Positions 36,388-45,336 of a stretch of 64,000 nucleotides of DNA are shown here, piece by piece. The notes under the pieces are model-generated. The model searched no databases. It saw only the letters and a list, made by a program, of their open reading frames with translations, and was not told where the DNA came from. Within the stretch, counting starts at the first letter, position 1. Each line of letters starts with the position of its first letter. Position numbers and translations under genes: made by a program. This DNA comes from Streptomyces daqingensis (GTDB lineage: Bacteria; Actinomycetota; Actinomycetes; Streptomycetales; Streptomycetaceae), in the NCBI RefSeq assembly GCF_014645895.1, contig NZ_BMMP01000005.1, forward strand, positions 248,001 to 312,000, read 5' to 3'.

Positions 36388-37218
36388 GTGCCGGACGACG
36401 TGGGGGGCCAGCCGTTCCCGAACGGCGAGGAGCCCGAGTACCGCCACCACGGGGCCGCGGACGATGAGTTCGCCTCCGTGGTGTTCGACGAGGACTTCGT
36501 GCGGTCAGCCGTGGTCCATGAGCCCACCGCAGCCGAACGCATATTGGCCGCCGCGCAGTCCCACGCGGAGAGTGAGACTGCACGCGGCTTCGAGGACGGC
36601 TACGGGTACGCGCCGGGCGCCGAGAGCGAGTTCGACCTCGATGCGGACGACCTCGACGAGGACGCGGACGAAGATCCCGACGACGAGGGCCGGTTCGACA
36701 GCTCCGACTACTCGGAGTACGTGGATCTCGCCGACGGCGAGGACCACGAGCCGTACCCGCCGTACGGCCAGTACGACACCTACACCTCGTACGGCCCGTA
36801 CAGCACTTTCGGGGACACCGCACAGTTCGACCAGCAGTTCAGGCAGTACAACCAGTTCGAGCAGTACAGCCAGTTCGGCATGTACCGCCGCTACGACCCG
36901 CGGCTCGAACTCGGCGACGAGCACGGCTCCGACTACCGCCGTCCGCACGGCAGACCGGGGAAGCACAGCGCGTCCGCCCGCACGTACCGCGGGCACGTGC
37001 GGTGGCAGCGGCCCGTCGCGTGGGTGCTCGCGGTCGTCATGGGGATCGGCATGGTCGCCCTCGCGCTCAGCGCGATCTACCGCGGAACTTCGCACCAGCG
37101 CCAGGACCCTGCTCCGCCCCCCGCGACGAGCGGCGTCGACTCGTACATGAGCGAACACGGCGGGTCGCACACCCCGCAGGGAGCGCCGAATCTCTCCGCG
37201 CGGCCGCGCGGCGGGTGA
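36388..37218 (+). CDS. Membrane protein with VVFDE motif and Tyr/Gln-rich region (276 aa)
   Basis: Function unknown. Residues ~25-55 hold 'DEFASVVFDEDFVRSAVVHE' followed by 'PTAAERILAAA'; the same pattern occurs in the next gene. Residues ~75-110 are very acidic. Residues ~120-175 are low complexity in Tyr, Gln, Phe and Gly ('QFRQYNQFEQYSQFGMYRRY'). One membrane helix lies at about 210-230 ('PVAWVLAVVMGIGMVALALS'), leaving a short external tail. GTG start; -10-like TACGCT (36375-36380) ends 7 bases before it, suggesting a leaderless mRNA. In Streptomyces, genes at this locus have been tied to cell-wall complexes; the link here is inferred from position. Confidence 0.75.
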   Translation: MPDDVGGQPFPNGEEPEYRHHGAADDEFASVVFDEDFVRSAVVHEPTAAERILAAAQSHAESETARGFEDGYGYAPGAESEFDLDADDLDEDADEDPDDEGRFDSSDYSEYVDLADGEDHEPYPPYGQYDTYTSYGPYSTFGDTAQFDQQFRQYNQFEQYSQFGMYRRYDPRLELGDEHGSDYRRPHGRPGKHSASARTYRGHVRWQRPVAWVLAVVMGIGMVALALSAIYRGTSHQRQDPAPPPATSGVDSYMSEHGGSHTPQGAPNLSARPRGG

Positions 37219-37367
37219 GAGGGGAGCGGGGGCCGAACGCCGATGCGGCGCCCGTCGGTCACAGAGCTGTCACGAGTCGGCCGCGGTCCCTGCGCACCTG
37301 ACGAATCTGCCGGGTTGTCGGCGCACGGAAGCGTTTACCACGGCCCGGGCGGACCTACTCTGTTCCT

Positions 37368-38534
37368 ATGGCCGGGCGAGGCAACCCCCCAGAGGGACCC
37401 GACGACGCCTCCGGGGGCGACGACGAGTACCGCGACGAGTACCGCTCAGTCGTCTTCGACGAGTCCTTCGTCAAGGCTGCGCAGCTGCAGGAGTTCTCCG
37501 CGCGCGAGCGCATGGAGGACGAGGAGCACGCAGCCGTCCGTCAGCGCGCCTCCATGTCCTCCGCCACCGGGGACGACGACGGGACCGAGGACGGCACGGA
37601 CACCGGCTACGAGCGGAGCACCATCACCGCCTCCCGGCAGGGCATCGTGCTCGTCCTGCTGATCGTGCTGGCCTTCGGCACCGCGATTTACATGGGCATC
37701 CGCAACCCGTACCAGGCTCCAGCGGAGCCTGCCGTCGAACCGATGCGTGCCTCCCTGCTGCCGCTGGCCCCCCGGGACGAGGTCCCCGGCGCCACGCCCT
37801 CCGACCTGTACGAGCACAGCCCCGCCGCCCGGTTCCGCACGGGCGCCGACGGGGTCAATCTCCCGCCTGCACGCCGCACGGCGCACTTCTCGGAGAGCCA
37901 GGTGCTGTCGGCGCTCACGGCCGCCAAGGAGTACGTGGTCGAGAGTTCGCTCGACCCGGCGGTGCTCACCGGGAACTCGGACCGCACGGTGCGGATCCTG
38001 CTCGACCCGGCGCAGCAGGCGCAGTTCGACCAGAGCATGGACAACCCGCGGAACGACGGACGGCACTCGGCGACAGGTTGGATGATCCGCTTCGACCCGT
38101 CGAAGACGGTCCTCGCCGATCCCCGGGTGCGGGTCCAGGGCACGCTGGCCGTGCAGGAGTCCGGCCCGGACGCCCTTGAGGTCGTGGCGGACCACGTCTT
38201 CGTCTACGCGGTACGGGCACCCGATGTCGGTGAGGGCGATGACGCCGACGAGCGCTCGTCCCTCTTCACCGTCCGCCGCGAAGTGCGCTTCCAGATCGAC
38301 CGCGAGGACCTGCGCCGCCAGCAGCTCGCCGTCCGGCAGGTCGCGATGCGGGCGGGTCCGCTGCCGTGCTCTGCCGACATGTCGGCCACGCTGAGGCCGC
38401 TTCTCGTGGGGGAGAAGGCCAAGGACGACGGAGGCGCAGGCACCGATCCGTACGCGCGGGGCCGTGAGGCCGCTTCCATGTGCGGGGTCCTGGCGACCAG
38501 CGCGCAGCCGAGCCCCGAGAAGCCCGCGGAGTGA
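37368..38534 (+). CDS. Membrane protein with VVFDE motif and large external domain (388 aa)
   Basis: N-terminal cytoplasmic part contains 'YRSVVFDESFVKAAQLQEFS' and 'ARERMEDEEHAAVRQRAS', matching the preceding protein. One membrane helix follows at about residues 86-106 ('GIVLVLLIVLAFGTAIYMGI'). The ~280-residue external domain looks globular ('FSESQVLSALTAAKEYVVES', 'GWMIRFDPSKTVLADPRVRV', 'LTVRREVRFQIDREDL'-like strands) with two cysteines near the end ('PLPCSADM', 'ASMCGVL') that may form a disulfide. ATG at 37368 lies 6 bases after TACTCT (37356-37361), with TTTACC at 37334-37339 as a possible -35. Function unknown. Confidence 0.8.
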   Translation: MAGRGNPPEGPDDASGGDDEYRDEYRSVVFDESFVKAAQLQEFSARERMEDEEHAAVRQRASMSSATGDDDGTEDGTDTGYERSTITASRQGIVLVLLIVLAFGTAIYMGIRNPYQAPAEPAVEPMRASLLPLAPRDEVPGATPSDLYEHSPAARFRTGADGVNLPPARRTAHFSESQVLSALTAAKEYVVESSLDPAVLTGNSDRTVRILLDPAQQAQFDQSMDNPRNDGRHSATGWMIRFDPSKTVLADPRVRVQGTLAVQESGPDALEVVADHVFVYAVRAPDVGEGDDADERSSLFTVRREVRFQIDREDLRRQQLAVRQVAMRAGPLPCSADMSATLRPLLVGEKAKDDGGAGTDPYARGREAASMCGVLATSAQPSPEKPAE

Positions 38535-38540
38535 GCCGGC

Positions 38541-38577
38541 GGGCCCGGCGGACGGGTCCCGGAGTCCCGCCGGGCCC
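38541..38577 (+). terminator. Terminator after the VVFDE gene pair
   Basis: GGGCCCGGCGG (38541-38551) and CCGCCGGGCCC (38567-38577) pair perfectly, 6 bases past the stop codon. The remaining ~250 bases to the M48 gene hold no gene. Confidence 0.8.
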
Positions 38578-38825
38578 TCGGGCCGCTCCCTGACAGCCGC
38601 TCGGCTCGCTTCCCACTGCACACGGTTACGGCACGGCCCGTCTCGCTTTCTCTGCACGGCCGCGGCACGAGTGCGTGTCCGGGCGTCCGGGCGCCCGGCG
38701 TCCGGCAGGAGAACGGGGCCCGGACCGGACAGTGCCCAGCGGTTGTGATCCCCGGCCGGGGCAGTCCATTCCGGACCCCGCCGCCGACTGCGTACGGACC
38801 GTCCGCGTACCGGTCCGCGTCCGCG

Positions 38826-39911
38826 TCAGCTGGAACTGTCGCTTCCGTTGGCGCCGTTCGAGCCGCCGGAACCGCCCGACCCGCCCTTGCCGGTGAACGT
38901 GTCACGCAGCCGGCCGCCCAGGTCGCCCGCGCCTCCGGCGATGTCACGGACGAGACCCATGAGCGGGTCCTTGCTGCTCTTGACCGACTCCGTGTAGTGG
39001 TTCGCCGACTCGCGGATCGAATCGCTGACCGAGGTGTCCCTGTCGTCCTCGCGGCGCGGGTAGTGGCCGTCCATGATGCGCTGGTAGTCGCGGCTCTCGG
39101 CCCACTTCTTCAGCTCCGCCGCGCGCACGGTGGTGAAGGGGTGGCTGCGCGGCAGCACGTTCATGATCTTCAGGACGGAGTCGCGCAGGTCGCCCCCGGA
39201 CTCGTACTCCTCGGCCTGCGCGAGGAACGCGTCGACGTTCATCTGGTGCAGGTGGTTGCCGCCCGCCAGCTTCATCAGGCCGCGCATGGACGCCTGCAGG
39301 TCCTGTCCTACGAGCAGCCCGGCCCGGTCGGCCGAGAGCTCGGACTTGCGGAACCACTCGCGCAGTGCCGTCACCACGGCCATGATCGCGACGTTGCCCA
39401 GCGGGATCCACGCGACTTTGAGGGCGAGGTTGGTCAGGAAGAGCAGGATCGTGCGGTAGACGGAGTGCCCGGACAGTGCGTGACCCACCTCGTGGCCGAC
39501 GACCGCCCGCATCTCCTCCTCGTCCAGCAACTCGACGAGACCCGTGGTCACCACGATGATCGGCTTGTCGAGGCCGATGCACATCGCGTTCGGGTTCGGG
39601 TCCTGACTGACGTACATCGGAGGGACCCGCTCCAGGTCCAGTATGTAACAGGCGTCGCGCAGCATCGCGTTGAGATGCGCGAACTGCTCGTCGCTCACAC
39701 GCACCGAGTTGGCCAGGTAGAGCAGTCGCAGACTGCGCTCCGTCAGCAGGCCGCTCAGCGCTTTGAAGACCGTGTCGAATCCGCTCAGCTTGCGCAGGGC
39801 GACGAGCGCCGAGCGGTCCGAGGGATGCTCGTAGGCCCGGGAGGAGATTCCCGGGAAGCGGCGCCGGTCACGGCCGGGCAGCCGCTCGGTGCCACCTGTG
39901 TTGTCGCTCAT
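38826..39911 (-). CDS. M48-family metallopeptidase
   Basis: 361-residue zinc protease. The HExxH motif is 'VVGHEVGHALSGH', with the third-ligand region 'ELSADRAGLL'. Preceding it are 'PMYVSQDPNPNAMCIGLDKP' and 'IIVVTTGLVELLDEEEMRAV', typical of M48. A hydrophobic segment follows HExxH ('TILLFLTNLALKVAWIPLGN'), so the protein is probably membrane-associated. The C-terminal ~40 residues are Gly/Ser-rich and disordered. Convergent with the VVFDE gene pair and divergent from the nadD group. Streptomyces homologues are usually annotated as putative membrane peptidases of unknown target. Confidence 0.9.
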   Translation of the reverse strand: MSDNTGGTERLPGRDRRRFPGISSRAYEHPSDRSALVALRKLSGFDTVFKALSGLLTERSLRLLYLANSVRVSDEQFAHLNAMLRDACYILDLERVPPMYVSQDPNPNAMCIGLDKPIIVVTTGLVELLDEEEMRAVVGHEVGHALSGHSVYRTILLFLTNLALKVAWIPLGNVAIMAVVTALREWFRKSELSADRAGLLVGQDLQASMRGLMKLAGGNHLHQMNVDAFLAQAEEYESGGDLRDSVLKIMNVLPRSHPFTTVRAAELKKWAESRDYQRIMDGHYPRREDDRDTSVSDSIRESANHYTESVKSSKDPLMGLVRDIAGGAGDLGGRLRDTFTGKGGSGGSGGSNGANGSDSSS

Positions 39912-40155
39912 CGCGTACTTCCCCCTGTCGCTGTTCGCCGTCGGCGGCGGTTGGTTGTCAGCCTAGGGCGCCCGGTTCCGGAAAGCCCCGGCCGAACGCG
40001 TCCGGCACAAAGCCCGGACGGGAGGGAGACGTTCCGGAACCCTCCGAGGGTTGCGTGAAGGACGAGTCGGCGTAAGACGCCCGGGAGGCCTTGCTTACGA
40101 TGTGGGCTGCACACGTTGAACTGCCCGGCCCACACGCGGATAGGTCCTGCCGACG

Positions 40156-40323
40156 ATGTCCCTTTCCAGTACCGCACACAACGCCCTCAGCATCCTGGCC
40201 TCCGAGGGTGGTGGGCACGGCGGCGAGCACGACCCCGTCCTTCCCTACCTGACCGGCGGCGGCGCGCTCCTGGCCCTGCTCCTGCTGCTGTGGATCACCA
40301 CCCGCTTCAACAGGGACCGCTGA
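40156..40323 (+). CDS. 55-residue single-pass membrane protein
   Basis: Begins 'MSLSSTAHNALSILASEGGG', then a His/Gly/Glu patch ('GGHGGEHDP'), then one membrane helix ('[16 protein letters not shown]') and a basic end 'RFNRDR'. The codon pattern is strongly GC3-rich and the reading frame is clean, so it looks genuine despite its size. It sits 160 bases upstream of nadD and divergent from M48. No function can be assigned. Confidence 0.75.
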   Translation: MSLSSTAHNALSILASEGGGHGGEHDPVLPYLTGGGALLALLLLLWITTRFNRDR

Positions 40324-40482
40324 CCCCGGTCGCTCCGGTGCATCGCACCAGGTACGGCCGGACGGAGCGGCGACGGTGAGGGGCGGGCCCCGGAACGCCC
40401 CCGCGGAGCGCACTCCGGAGCCGTTTTCCCGGAGCGCGGGCGGAGCAGCGGACCGCGCTGTCAGCAGATAAGGTCGGCTCGC

Positions 40483-41109
40483 ATGGGAGAGCACATAGTG
40501 CCCGGGACCGGCAAGCGGCGGCTCGGGGTGATGGGCGGGACGTTCGACCCGATCCACCACGGGCACCTCGTGGCCGCGAGCGAGGTGGCGACGAGATTCC
40601 ACCTCGACGAGGTCGTCTTCGTGCCGACCGGGCAGCCGTGGCAGAAGAGCCACCAGAAGGTCTCGCCCGCCGAGGACCGCTATCTGATGACGGTCATCGC
40701 CACCGCCTCCAACCCGCAGTTCTCGGTCAGCCGCACCGACATCGACCGGGGCGGCCGCACGTACACCATCGACACGTTGCGTGACCTGCGGGAAGCGAAC
40801 CCGGACACCGACCTGTTCTTCATCACAGGCGCCGACGCCCTCGCCCAGATCCTCGGCTGGCGGGACGCCGACGAGCTCTTCTCGCTCGCCCACTTCATCG
40901 GGGTCACCCGCCCCGGGCACGCCCTCACGGACCCGGGACTGCCGGACGGCGGGGTCTCCCTCGTCGAGGTCCCGGCGCTGGCTATCTCCTCGACCGACTG
41001 CCGTGCCAGGGTGCGCCGGGGCGACCCGGTCTGGTATCTGGTCCCGGACGGCGTCGTGCGGTACATCAACAAGCGGGGACTGTACGGGGAGGAGGGGCCG
41101 CAGGCATGA
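40483..41109 (+). CDS. nadD: Nicotinate-nucleotide adenylyltransferase
   Basis: 208 residues; makes deamido-NAD from nicotinate mononucleotide and ATP. Nucleotidyltransferase motifs: '[20 protein letters not shown]' (the HxGH-type phosphate site) and '[15 protein letters not shown]' (the ISSTxxR motif). Other conserved parts are 'VPTGQPWQK' and '[20 protein letters not shown]'. ATG at 40483, 8 bases after TAAGGT (40469-40474), so possibly leaderless. The stop overlaps the next start (ATGA). Confidence 0.95.
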   Translation: MGEHIVPGTGKRRLGVMGGTFDPIHHGHLVAASEVATRFHLDEVVFVPTGQPWQKSHQKVSPAEDRYLMTVIATASNPQFSVSRTDIDRGGRTYTIDTLRDLREANPDTDLFFITGADALAQILGWRDADELFSLAHFIGVTRPGHALTDPGLPDGGVSLVEVPALAISSTDCRARVRRGDPVWYLVPDGVVRYINKRGLYGEEGPQA

Positions 41110-42851
41110 GCGAGCGCTACGGATACGACCCGTACGGGCAGCAGTCCGAACAGCAGCCCCGCTTCCTCGGGTACGACGAGTACGGCCAGCCCGTCTACGG
41201 CTACGGCGACCAGGACCCGTACGGGACGCAGGCGGACGCCCAGGGCGGGCACCACGACCCGCACTCCGCCCAGGCCGCACAGCAGCAGGGATACCAGTAC
41301 GACCCGTACGGACAGCAGCCCGGGCAGCAGACGCAGCAGTATCCGCAGCAGCAGGCACAGCAGGAGTGGATCCCCCAGCAGCAGTCGCGGGCCCCGCACG
41401 AACAGCAGACGCACGGACAGCAGGTCCCGTCCCAGGAGTACGACGGCGGCAGCGGGTACGCCTCCCAGCAGTACGAGGCGACCGGACAGTACGACGCAAC
41501 CGCGTCCGCCGCCCCCGGCCCGTCCAATGCCCCCGGCCCCGCTGCCCCTGGCCCGTCCGCTGCCCCCGCAGGCGCCGGAAAGGCGTCCGCCCAGGGCCCC
41601 GGGTACCAGACGGAGCAGTTCGCGTTCATCGAGGAGGACGCGGACGACTCCGAGGACGTCATCGACTGGCTGAAGTTCAGCGAGAGCCGCACCGAGCGCC
41701 GCGAGGAGGCCAAGCGCCGCGGCCGCAACCGGGTCGTCGCCCTCGTCGTCACGCTCGTCGTGGCCGCGGCGGGCGGCGTCGGATACCTCGCGTACGCCGG
41801 GAAGCTGCCCGGCCTGGGCGGCGAGAGCGGCGGCGGCGCCACCGCGGCGGGGCAGCAGCGCGACGTCATCGTGGTGCACCTCCGGTCGCTCGACGGCGGC
41901 GGCAGCTCGACGGCGCTCCTCGTGGACAACGCCGACGCCCAGCGCGGCAACACGGTGCTGCTGCCGAACACCCTCGCCGTCTCCGGAGAGAGCGGCACGA
42001 CGACCACCCTGGGCAAGTCGGTGGAGGACGAGGGCGCGGCGCCCACCCGCGAGTCCCTCGGCACGCTGCTCGGCGCCGACATCAAGGGAAGCTGGCGGCT
42101 GGACACCCCCTACCTGGAGAACCTCGTCGAGCTGGTGGGCGGGATCAAACTCGACGCGAACGCGACCGTCCCCGGCGAGAAGAAGGGCGACGAGCCGCTG
42201 GTCGAGCGCGGCAAGGCCCAGAGGCTCGACGGGCAGGCGGCGGTCGCCTATGCGACCCACCGCGGCAGGGGCGAGCAGCAGACGCGTCAGCTGCAGCGCT
42301 TCGGCGAGGTCATGCACCAGACGCTGCGGAAGCTCTCCAGCGACTCCGAGGCCGCGACGAGGACGGTCGAGACCCTCGGCCAGATCCCCGACCCCTCCCT
42401 GCCGGAGCCCGAGCTGGGAGCGTCTCTGGCCAAGCTGGCGAAGCAGGCCAAGGTCGGCGAGTACAAGACGCAGCTGCTGCCCGTACAGGCCAACGGCACG
42501 CTCAGCGAGCGCACGAGCGACGGCCTGGTGAAACAGGTGCTCGGCGGCACGGTCAAGAACACCGATCCGGACGCCACACCCAGGGTCAAGGTGGTCAACG
42601 CCAGCGGTGACCGCGGCAGCGACGACGCGGCGTCCGCGGCGCTCGTCAACGGCGGATTCACGGTCGTGGACGGCGGTGCCGGAGACGCCGCCCGGAAGCG
42701 CTCCACAGTGACCTACGCCGAGGCCGGCCAGAAGGACAAGGCCGAGGAGGTCGCGAAGACCCTCGGGCTGCCGGGCAGCGCGGTCGGCAAGGGCAAGAAC
42801 GCGGCGAACGCCGATGTGACGGTGGTGCTGGGCCAGGACTACAAGGGGTGA
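41106..42851 (+). CDS. LCP-like / LytR_C membrane protein with degenerate LCP active site
   Basis: 581 residues. The first ~180 are Gln/Tyr/Gly/Pro-rich and cytoplasmic ('[20 protein letters not shown]'), followed by one membrane helix (~residues 210-230, '[20 protein letters not shown]'). An LCP-like domain follows ('[20 protein letters not shown]', '[20 protein letters not shown]', '[14 protein letters not shown]'), then a LytR_C domain ('[20 protein letters not shown]'). The catalytic LCP signature IPRD reads 'LPNT' and the RxRxxxxDxxRQ segment reads '[15 protein letters not shown]', so phosphotransferase activity is doubtful. LCP enzymes attach glycopolymers to peptidoglycan. S. coelicolor PdtA (SCO2578) lies at the equivalent place beside nadD and rsfS. 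Confidence 0.82.
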   Translation: MSERYGYDPYGQQSEQQPRFLGYDEYGQPVYGYGDQDPYGTQADAQGGHHDPHSAQAAQQQGYQYDPYGQQPGQQTQQYPQQQAQQEWIPQQQSRAPHEQQTHGQQVPSQEYDGGSGYASQQYEATGQYDATASAAPGPSNAPGPAAPGPSAAPAGAGKASAQGPGYQTEQFAFIEEDADDSEDVIDWLKFSESRTERREEAKRRGRNRVVALVVTLVVAAAGGVGYLAYAGKLPGLGGESGGGATAAGQQRDVIVVHLRSLDGGGSSTALLVDNADAQRGNTVLLPNTLAVSGESGTTTTLGKSVEDEGAAPTRESLGTLLGADIKGSWRLDTPYLENLVELVGGIKLDANATVPGEKKGDEPLVERGKAQRLDGQAAVAYATHRGRGEQQTRQLQRFGEVMHQTLRKLSSDSEAATRTVETLGQIPDPSLPEPELGASLAKLAKQAKVGEYKTQLLPVQANGTLSERTSDGLVKQVLGGTVKNTDPDATPRVKVVNASGDRGSDDAASAALVNGGFTVVDGGAGDAARKRSTVTYAEAGQKDKAEEVAKTLGLPGSAVGKGKNAANADVTVVLGQDYKG

Positions 42852-42992
42852 GAGCCTCCGCCCGCCGTGAGACCCTGGGGGACGGTACGCACGCAGCACT
42901 GCCGCGTACCTGACCAGTTCCCCGTCGTCGCGAATCCTCCGGCTTCGCGATCCCTCCTGTTACCTGCCCTCACCGATTCGAAAGCATCGCCT

Positions 42993-43451
42993 GTGACCGC
43001 TACGGACCGTTCCACCGAGCTGATCAACGCCGCCGCCCAGGCAGCCGCCGACAAGCTGGCGCACGACATCGTCGCCTACGACGTCAGCGACGTACTCGCC
43101 ATCACCGACGCCTTCCTGCTGGCCTCCGCCCCGAACGACCGGCAGGTGAAGGCCATCGTCGACGAGGTCGAGGAACGGCTGCTCAAGGAGCTGGGCGCCA
43201 AGCCCGTACGCCGCGAGGGCGAGCGGGACGGCCGGTGGGTGCTGCTGGACTTCGTCGACATCGTGGTGCACGTGCAGCACAGCGAGGAGCGGGTCTTCTA
43301 CGGCCTCGAGCGGCTCTGGAAGGACTGCCCGCAGCTCGACCTCCCCGACGACGCGAAGGCCTCCCACGGCCGGGCGCGCGAGCACGCCGAGCGTGAGGGG
43401 GACACGACCTACGAGGCGGCGGAACGGGGCGGAAGCGAAGGCGCCCGATGA
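42993..43451 (+). CDS. rsfS: Ribosomal silencing factor RsfS
   Basis: 152 residues; binds L14 and blocks subunit joining under starvation. RsfS signatures: 'AAAQAAADKLAHDIVAYDVS', 'AITDAFLLASAPNDRQVKAI', 'EGERDGRWVLLDFVDIVVHV' and 'HSEERVFYGLERLWKDCP'. The GTG at 42993 is chosen by the conserved N-terminus. A ~35-residue acidic/basic tail extends beyond the usual end. The stop overlaps the next gene (ATGA). Confidence 0.94.
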   Translation: MTATDRSTELINAAAQAAADKLAHDIVAYDVSDVLAITDAFLLASAPNDRQVKAIVDEVEERLLKELGAKPVRREGERDGRWVLLDFVDIVVHVQHSEERVFYGLERLWKDCPQLDLPDDAKASHGRAREHAEREGDTTYEAAERGGSEGAR

Positions 43452-44122
43452 CGCAGGCGCAGCCACCGGGCGGGGCCGCCCCGGTCCGCGGGGACAGGAG
43501 GGTCGTCCTCTGGCGGCACGGGCAGACGGCATGGAACCTGGAGAGGCGCTTCCAGGGGTCCACCGACATTGAGCTGACGGACGCCGGCCGTGATCAGGCC
43601 CGGCGGGCGGCCCGCCTGCTGGCCGCGCTGCGCCCCGACGCCATCATCGCCTCCGACCTGCAGCGGACCGCCGAGACGGCGGCCGAGCTCGCCGTACTCA
43701 CAGGCCTCGAGGTGACGCACGACGAGGCGCTGCGCGAGACGTATGCCGGGAAGTGGCAGGGCCTCACGCACGAGGAGATCGTCGAGCGGTACGGCGACGA
43801 GTACGCCGCCTGGAAGCGCGGCGAGCCCGTGCGCCGCGGAGGCGGCGAACTCGAGACGGAGGTCGCGGAGCGGGCCGCGCCCGTGGTGGAGCGCAACCTG
43901 GAGAAGCTGCCGCCCGGAGGCACGCTCGTGGTGGTCAGCCACGGCGGCACCATCCGGACCACCATCGGCCGGCTGCTCGGTCTCGAACCCCGTACATGGG
44001 AGGCGCTGGGCGGCCTCTCCAACTGCTGCTGGTCGGTGCTCGGGGAGGGCGTCCGCGGCTGGCGTCTCCTGGAGCACAACGCCGGGACGCTGCCCCAGCC
44101 TGTCCTCGGCGACGACGACTGA
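43448..44122 (+). CDS. Histidine phosphatase (phosphoglycerate mutase-like)
   Basis: 224 residues. The phosphohistidine motif is 'VVLWRHGQTAWNLERRFQGS', the Glu region 'EALRETYAGKWQGLTHEEIV' and the second His 'LVVVSHGGTIRTTIGRLLGL'. In Actinobacteria this gene often follows nadD and rsfS; substrates reported for relatives vary from phosphoglycerate derivatives to glucosyl-3-phosphoglycerate, so none is assigned. Co-translated with rsfS through the 4-base overlap. Confidence 0.92.
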   Translation: MTQAQPPGGAAPVRGDRRVVLWRHGQTAWNLERRFQGSTDIELTDAGRDQARRAARLLAALRPDAIIASDLQRTAETAAELAVLTGLEVTHDEALRETYAGKWQGLTHEEIVERYGDEYAAWKRGEPVRRGGGELETEVAERAAPVVERNLEKLPPGGTLVVVSHGGTIRTTIGRLLGLEPRTWEALGGLSNCCWSVLGEGVRGWRLLEHNAGTLPQPVLGDDD

Positions 44123-44266
44123 CTGGTCGGGGCAGATCGCCGTCCTAGTGACGCTCCTGCCGGCACACGGCGAACCCCGCGCTGATCACCTCGATTTCCC
44201 ATCCGGGCTGGTCAGTGGTTAGGATTCCTCTCGTTCACGGCAACCCCCTGGGGGCGCGAACGACTC

Positions 44267-44339
<73 letters not shown>

Positions 44340-44345
44340 CGAGTG

Positions 44346-44391
44346 CGAGGGCGAAGTGTGTCCGCGGAAAGCGCGGACGGCTTCGCCCTCG
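44346..44391 (+). terminator. Terminator of tRNA-Ala copy 1
   Basis: CGAGGGCGAAG (44346-44356) pairs perfectly with CTTCGCCCTCG (44381-44391), with an inner TCCGCG/CGCGGA stem around a short loop. Confidence 0.9.
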
Positions 44392-44507
44392 TCGTTTGTG
44401 CTCGGCTTCGCCTCGCGGGGCGGGGGCTTCGCCACCCGCACCCCCAGCGGGGGCTTCGCCCCCTGCGGCCCCTGGGGTGTGCCGGTGCGTTCTGGGGTGC
44501 GGCTCTC

Positions 44508-44979
44508 CCTGGTGTTCCCGGTTGTGCCTAGCTACGGAGCTTGTTCCGTTCGAGTCGTGTAGTCCGGAGTGTGCATGCGCGTTGCGCGGCGCGGCCGTTG
44601 TGCGGGCTGCGCGTACCGCGCCTGAGCAAGTGGCCCCCGGGTCGGCGCCGTTGCTTGTACGGAATTGACAATCACCGTCGCCCTTTGTCAGATTCCAAGC
44701 TCCGTGCCTGGTGAACGCGGGTATCCAGCAGTCACCTCCGCGCAGCTCCCCGGCCGGGATCATCGAGTGGGACTCCAGACACCTCGGAGAACGTGGCAGA
44801 ATCGTGACGGCCGGAAGGGGGGAGGTCCGAGGGGAGGGACGTGTGCGATGTCTGCAGGAGTCCTCGCAGAGGGCGGTCGGCGGACGATTCGACTGCACAC
44901 CCGTTTTCTCGGCAGTGCCTCCGAAAGATCCTCAAGAACCCTGCTGTGTCCGGCTCGTGGTTCATCGAACGTTGCCCAG
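44508..44979. other. Gene-poor stretch after tRNA-Ala copy 1
   Basis: About 470 bases without a convincing gene. It contains one good promoter (44665-44693) and a purine-rich patch near 44810-44840. Several overlapping short frames exist but none has the codon bias of its neighbours. Confidence 0.5.
44665..44693 (+). promoter_or_regulatory. Promoter with consensus -35
   Basis: TTGACA (44665-44670), a 17-base spacer, and TCAGAT (44688-44693). The transcript would run towards the small zinc-finger genes at ~45 kb with an unusually long leader of ~280 bases. Confidence 0.5.
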
Positions 44980-45042
44980 ATGCTCGGCGACAATGGAGGA
45001 GTGTCCTACGTGTGCACCGCCTGCGGCCACAGCTGGAGCTGA
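44980..45042 (+). CDS. Possible 20-residue zinc-ribbon micro-ORF
   Basis: Reads 'MLGDNGGVSYVCTACGHSWS', ending 6 bases before the next gene starts. GGAGGA at 44995-45000 is also well spaced for an internal GTG at 45010 ('MCTACGHSWS'). The C-x-x-C-G-H pattern resembles one knuckle of a zinc ribbon. It may be a real short protein, an upstream ORF, or chance. Confidence 0.35.
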   Translation: MLGDNGGVSYVCTACGHSWS

Positions 45043-45048
45043 TGCCTG

Positions 45049-45282
45049 ATGGGTGCACACAGCCGGAAGTGCGACTGGTGCGGCAGCGGAACGCCCATCG
45101 TGCGGGACATGGAGCCGGTCAACCCCGAATTCCAGTACTGGTGTGAGGACTGCGCGCGGGCGCTGATCATAAAGGGCGACCCGATCGAGACGTACCGCGA
45201 ACTGGACGGTGAGCCGATCTACGGCCGGCTGCTCGACGAGCACTGCACGCTCAAGCGCTTCTACTCCTTCGCCACCGCCTAG
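45049..45282 (+). CDS. Small Cys-pair (zinc-knuckle) protein, 77 aa
   Basis: Function unknown. Starts 'MGAHSRKCDWCGSGTPIVRD', followed by 'MEPVNPEFQYWCEDCARALI' and 'EHCTLKRFYSF'. The two C-x-x-C pairs (CDWC, CEDC) could bind one zinc ion. The frame has normal streptomycete codon use and ends convergently, 54 bases from the GT87 gene. The ATG lies 6 bases after the micro-ORF stop, so coupling is possible. Confidence 0.7.
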   Translation: MGAHSRKCDWCGSGTPIVRDMEPVNPEFQYWCEDCARALIIKGDPIETYRELDGEPIYGRLLDEHCTLKRFYSFATA

Positions 45283-45336
45283 CCACGCAGGAAAGCGGCT
45301 CCCGGCGCTCACCTGTCAGACGTGCGACGTCCCGGC

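Noticed and set aside
44400..44470. A CRISPR-like short repeat array (GGGGGCTTCGCC units)
   Set aside because: The units are irregular GC-rich hairpin repeats without uniform spacers or cas genes; typical GC-rich intergenic sequence.
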